Shown: positions 12,605 to 13,984 of the stretch, piece by piece | How the letters are laid out: the number at the start of each line of letters is the position of its first letter | How positions within the stretch are numbered: position 1 is the first letter of the stretch | Origin: Pseudomonadota bacterium | GTDB lineage: Bacteria; Pseudomonadota; Gammaproteobacteria; Pseudomonadales; Oleiphilaceae | Length of the DNA stretch: 13,984 nucleotides | Direction: 5' to 3' | NCBI GenBank assembly: GCA_023430625.1 | Contig: JAEZAA010000058.1 | Location: forward strand, 1-13,984 | Made by a program: the position numbers and the translations under genes | The notes under the pieces: model-generated | Database searches by the model: none | What the model saw: only the letters and a program-made list of their open reading frames with translations | Told to the model about the DNA's origin: nothing

Positions 12605-13870
12605 TTGGCCTCATTCAGCCGGATCTTGAGCCCTGTATCCAGCGACCGTCTGGCACCCGCCACCATCCTTCTGCTCGCCAGTCTTTACTGCGCCCAGGGC
12701 CTGCCGTCGGGCCTACTGGCCCACACGCTGCCGGCACTGATGCGCCAGCAGGGCGTGTCCCTGGAGGTGATCGGCCTGCTCAAGCTGCTGGCGTTGCCCT
12801 GGGTGCTCAAGGTGCTCTGGGCACCCTGGGTGGATCGGCTGGCATCGGCACGCCTGGGCCATCGGCGCGGTTGGATTCTGCCCCTGCAGGCGCTGGTGGT
12901 GGGATTGCTGGCGCTGCTTGCCCTGCAGCCATCCACCTTCCTGTTTACTGACTCGCTTTGGCTTCTGCTGTTGTTGGTGTTGCTGATCAACCTGGCGGCC
13001 GCCACCCAGGATATCGCGACCGATGGTCTGGCGGTGACTCTGGTGCCGCCGCGCTGGCGCGGGCTGGGCAACAGCCTGCAGGTGGGTGGCTACAAGGTGG
13101 GCATGCTGTTGAGCGGCAGCCTGCTGCTGGTGCTGATCGACCAGATTGGTTGGGCGCCGGGTATTGGCGGATTGGCGCTGTTGGTGGCGCTGCTGACGGT
13201 GCCGATCTTCCGTTTTCGGGAGCCTGTTCAGCCACGGGCGGCTGGGGACAGAACCGAGCCCGGCGGTTTGACGCTGATCTGGCGCAGTTACCGCGATTTC
13301 CTCCAACAACCGAATATTCTGCCCTGGCTGCTGGTGGTGCTGACCTTCAAGCTGGGGGACGCTCTAGGCTCGCCCATGATCAAGCCCATGCTGGTGGACC
13401 AGGGCTGGTCGCTGACGGCCATCGGCACTTTAACGCTGGTGGCGAGCATTGCCGGCATCGGCGGTGCGGTGGTGGGTGGGCTCGCCTATGCCCGGCTGGG
13501 TGCGATGTGCTCGCTGTTGCTGTTCGGCGTACTGCAGGCCGCGGGCTTACTGGCCTGGGTGCTGGTCGCCGGCACCGGCGCGCCGCTTCTGGCGACCTAC
13601 GCCGTGGCCTTGTTCGAGCAGATTGCCGACGGCATGTCCACGGTGGCGCTGTTTGCGGTGATGATGAACCAGTGCCGCCCAGGGCATGAGGGCGCCGATT
13701 ACACGGCCCAGGCCTGCGCCCAGGTGGTGCTCGGCGGTTTGATCGGTGGCTTGAGTGGTTTCAGTGCCAATCAGTTGGGCTTTGGCGCTCACTTTATGGT
13801 GGCAGGTGTCTTGGCCTTGGTGGCGCTGGGGCTGGTGTGGCGTTATTTCCAGCACCGCGCGCCGGTCTAG
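12605..13870 (+). CDS. MFS transporter, AmpG/RhtX-like
   Basis: A 421-residue transporter with about 12 hydrophobic segments. The first segments carry LYCAQGLPSGLLAHTLPAL and the block ALPWVLKVLWAPWVDR, typical of AmpG permeases and of the RhtX/FptX siderophore uptake group. Later DIATDGLAV and GLGNSLQVGGYKVGMLLSG also fit this family. Substrates in the family range from muropeptides to siderophores, so no substrate is assigned. The start is uncertain: the reading frame has no ATG before residue 46, and TTG at 12605 (MASFSRIL) is the most suitable codon, with only a poor ribosome-binding site. It is divergent from the SDR-GH15 operon across 163 bp, so shared control is possible but not shown. 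Its stop TAG overlaps the stop of the convergent corA gene. Confidence 0.85.
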   Translation: MASFSRILSPVSSDRLAPATILLLASLYCAQGLPSGLLAHTLPALMRQQGVSLEVIGLLKLLALPWVLKVLWAPWVDRLASARLGHRRGWILPLQALVVGLLALLALQPSTFLFTDSLWLLLLLVLLINLAAATQDIATDGLAVTLVPPRWRGLGNSLQVGGYKVGMLLSGSLLLVLIDQIGWAPGIGGLALLVALLTVPIFRFREPVQPRAAGDRTEPGGLTLIWRSYRDFLQQPNILPWLLVVLTFKLGDALGSPMIKPMLVDQGWSLTAIGTLTLVASIAGIGGAVVGGLAYARLGAMCSLLLFGVLQAAGLLAWVLVAGTGAPLLATYAVALFEQIADGMSTVALFAVMMNQCRPGHEGADYTAQACAQVVLGGLIGGLSGFSANQLGFGAHFMVAGVLALVALGLVWRYFQHRAPV

Positions 13871-13984
13871 ATCCATTTGTTGCGGCGGAAGAAATACAAA
13901 AGCCCCGCCGTGACCGCAATCATCAGGCCCCACACCAGCGGATAGCCGTAATACCAATGCAGCTCCGGCATGGCCCAGGGGCTG
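13867..13984 (-). CDS. corA: CorA-type magnesium/cobalt transporter, C-terminal end (cut by right edge)
   Basis: The last 38 codons of a gene that enters from the right. The peptide SPWAMPELHWYYGYPLVWGL continues as a hydrophobic helix and ends FFRRNKWI. This matches the CorA C-terminus, where the GMNF motif is followed by MPELKW..GYP, the second transmembrane helix and a basic tail (FKRKNWL in E. coli). The GMN motif itself would lie just beyond the edge. CorA is a pentameric Mg2+ channel of the inner membrane. The stop TAG lies within the palindrome CTAG (13867-13870), which is also the stop of the convergent MFS gene, so no terminator fits between them. Confidence 0.88.
   Translation of the reverse strand, partial: SPWAMPELHWYYGYPLVWGLMIAVTAGLLYFFRRNKWI

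Overview
The window reads as chromosomal DNA of a GC-rich gammaproteobacterium. Signs of this are the YheS-type ABC-F gene next to a TIGR02444 protein, a DUF4124 protein and a periplasmic FKBP isomerase, plus an MdlA/MdlB exporter pair, YqhA and CorA. The protein set looks most like marine or halophilic relatives of Pseudomonas (Marinobacter, Halomonas or Alcanivorax type). Genus cannot be fixed from sequence reading alone. No tRNA, rRNA, insertion sequence or CRISPR array was seen.

Layout. Positions 1-278 (minus) hold the N-terminus of a YheS-like ABC-F ATPase. Divergent from it, 430-2247 (plus) carries a TIGR02444 protein, a DUF4124 envelope protein and an FKBP-type peptidyl-prolyl isomerase, closed by a strong terminator at 2281. 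Positions 2300-2840 contain no convincing protein gene but are highly structured. In order there are two NtrC-like sites 20 bp apart, two helically phased A6 tracts, a near-consensus sigma-54 promoter, about 229 nt of GGA-rich putative small RNA, an intrinsic terminator and a set of 15-bp-spaced GTTCGGG repeats. This is the most interesting part of the window: a candidate nitrogen-regulated, CsrA/RsmA-binding sRNA.

Positions 2841-3878 (minus) encode an orphan amidoligase-family enzyme. A 57-residue acidic lipoprotein follows at 4248-4421 (plus). Positions 4476-8040 (minus) encode the two overlapping half-transporters of a heterodimeric MdlA/MdlB exporter with one degenerate ATP site. YqhA (plus, 8201-8689) has a TATAAT promoter. 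A RES/Xre toxin-antitoxin operon (plus, 8778-9682) has its own promoter, operator-like palindrome and GTGA-coupled toxin start.

The right part is a sugar module. A minus-strand operon encodes a glucose 1-dehydrogenase-like SDR followed by a cytoplasmic GH15 trehalase/glucoamylase-like hydrolase. Divergent from it is an AmpG/RhtX-like MFS transporter. The inferred logic is that GH15 releases glucose and the SDR oxidises it; the MFS substrate is unknown. The MFS gene shares its stop tetranucleotide CTAG with a convergent gene whose C-terminus is that of CorA, cut by the right edge.
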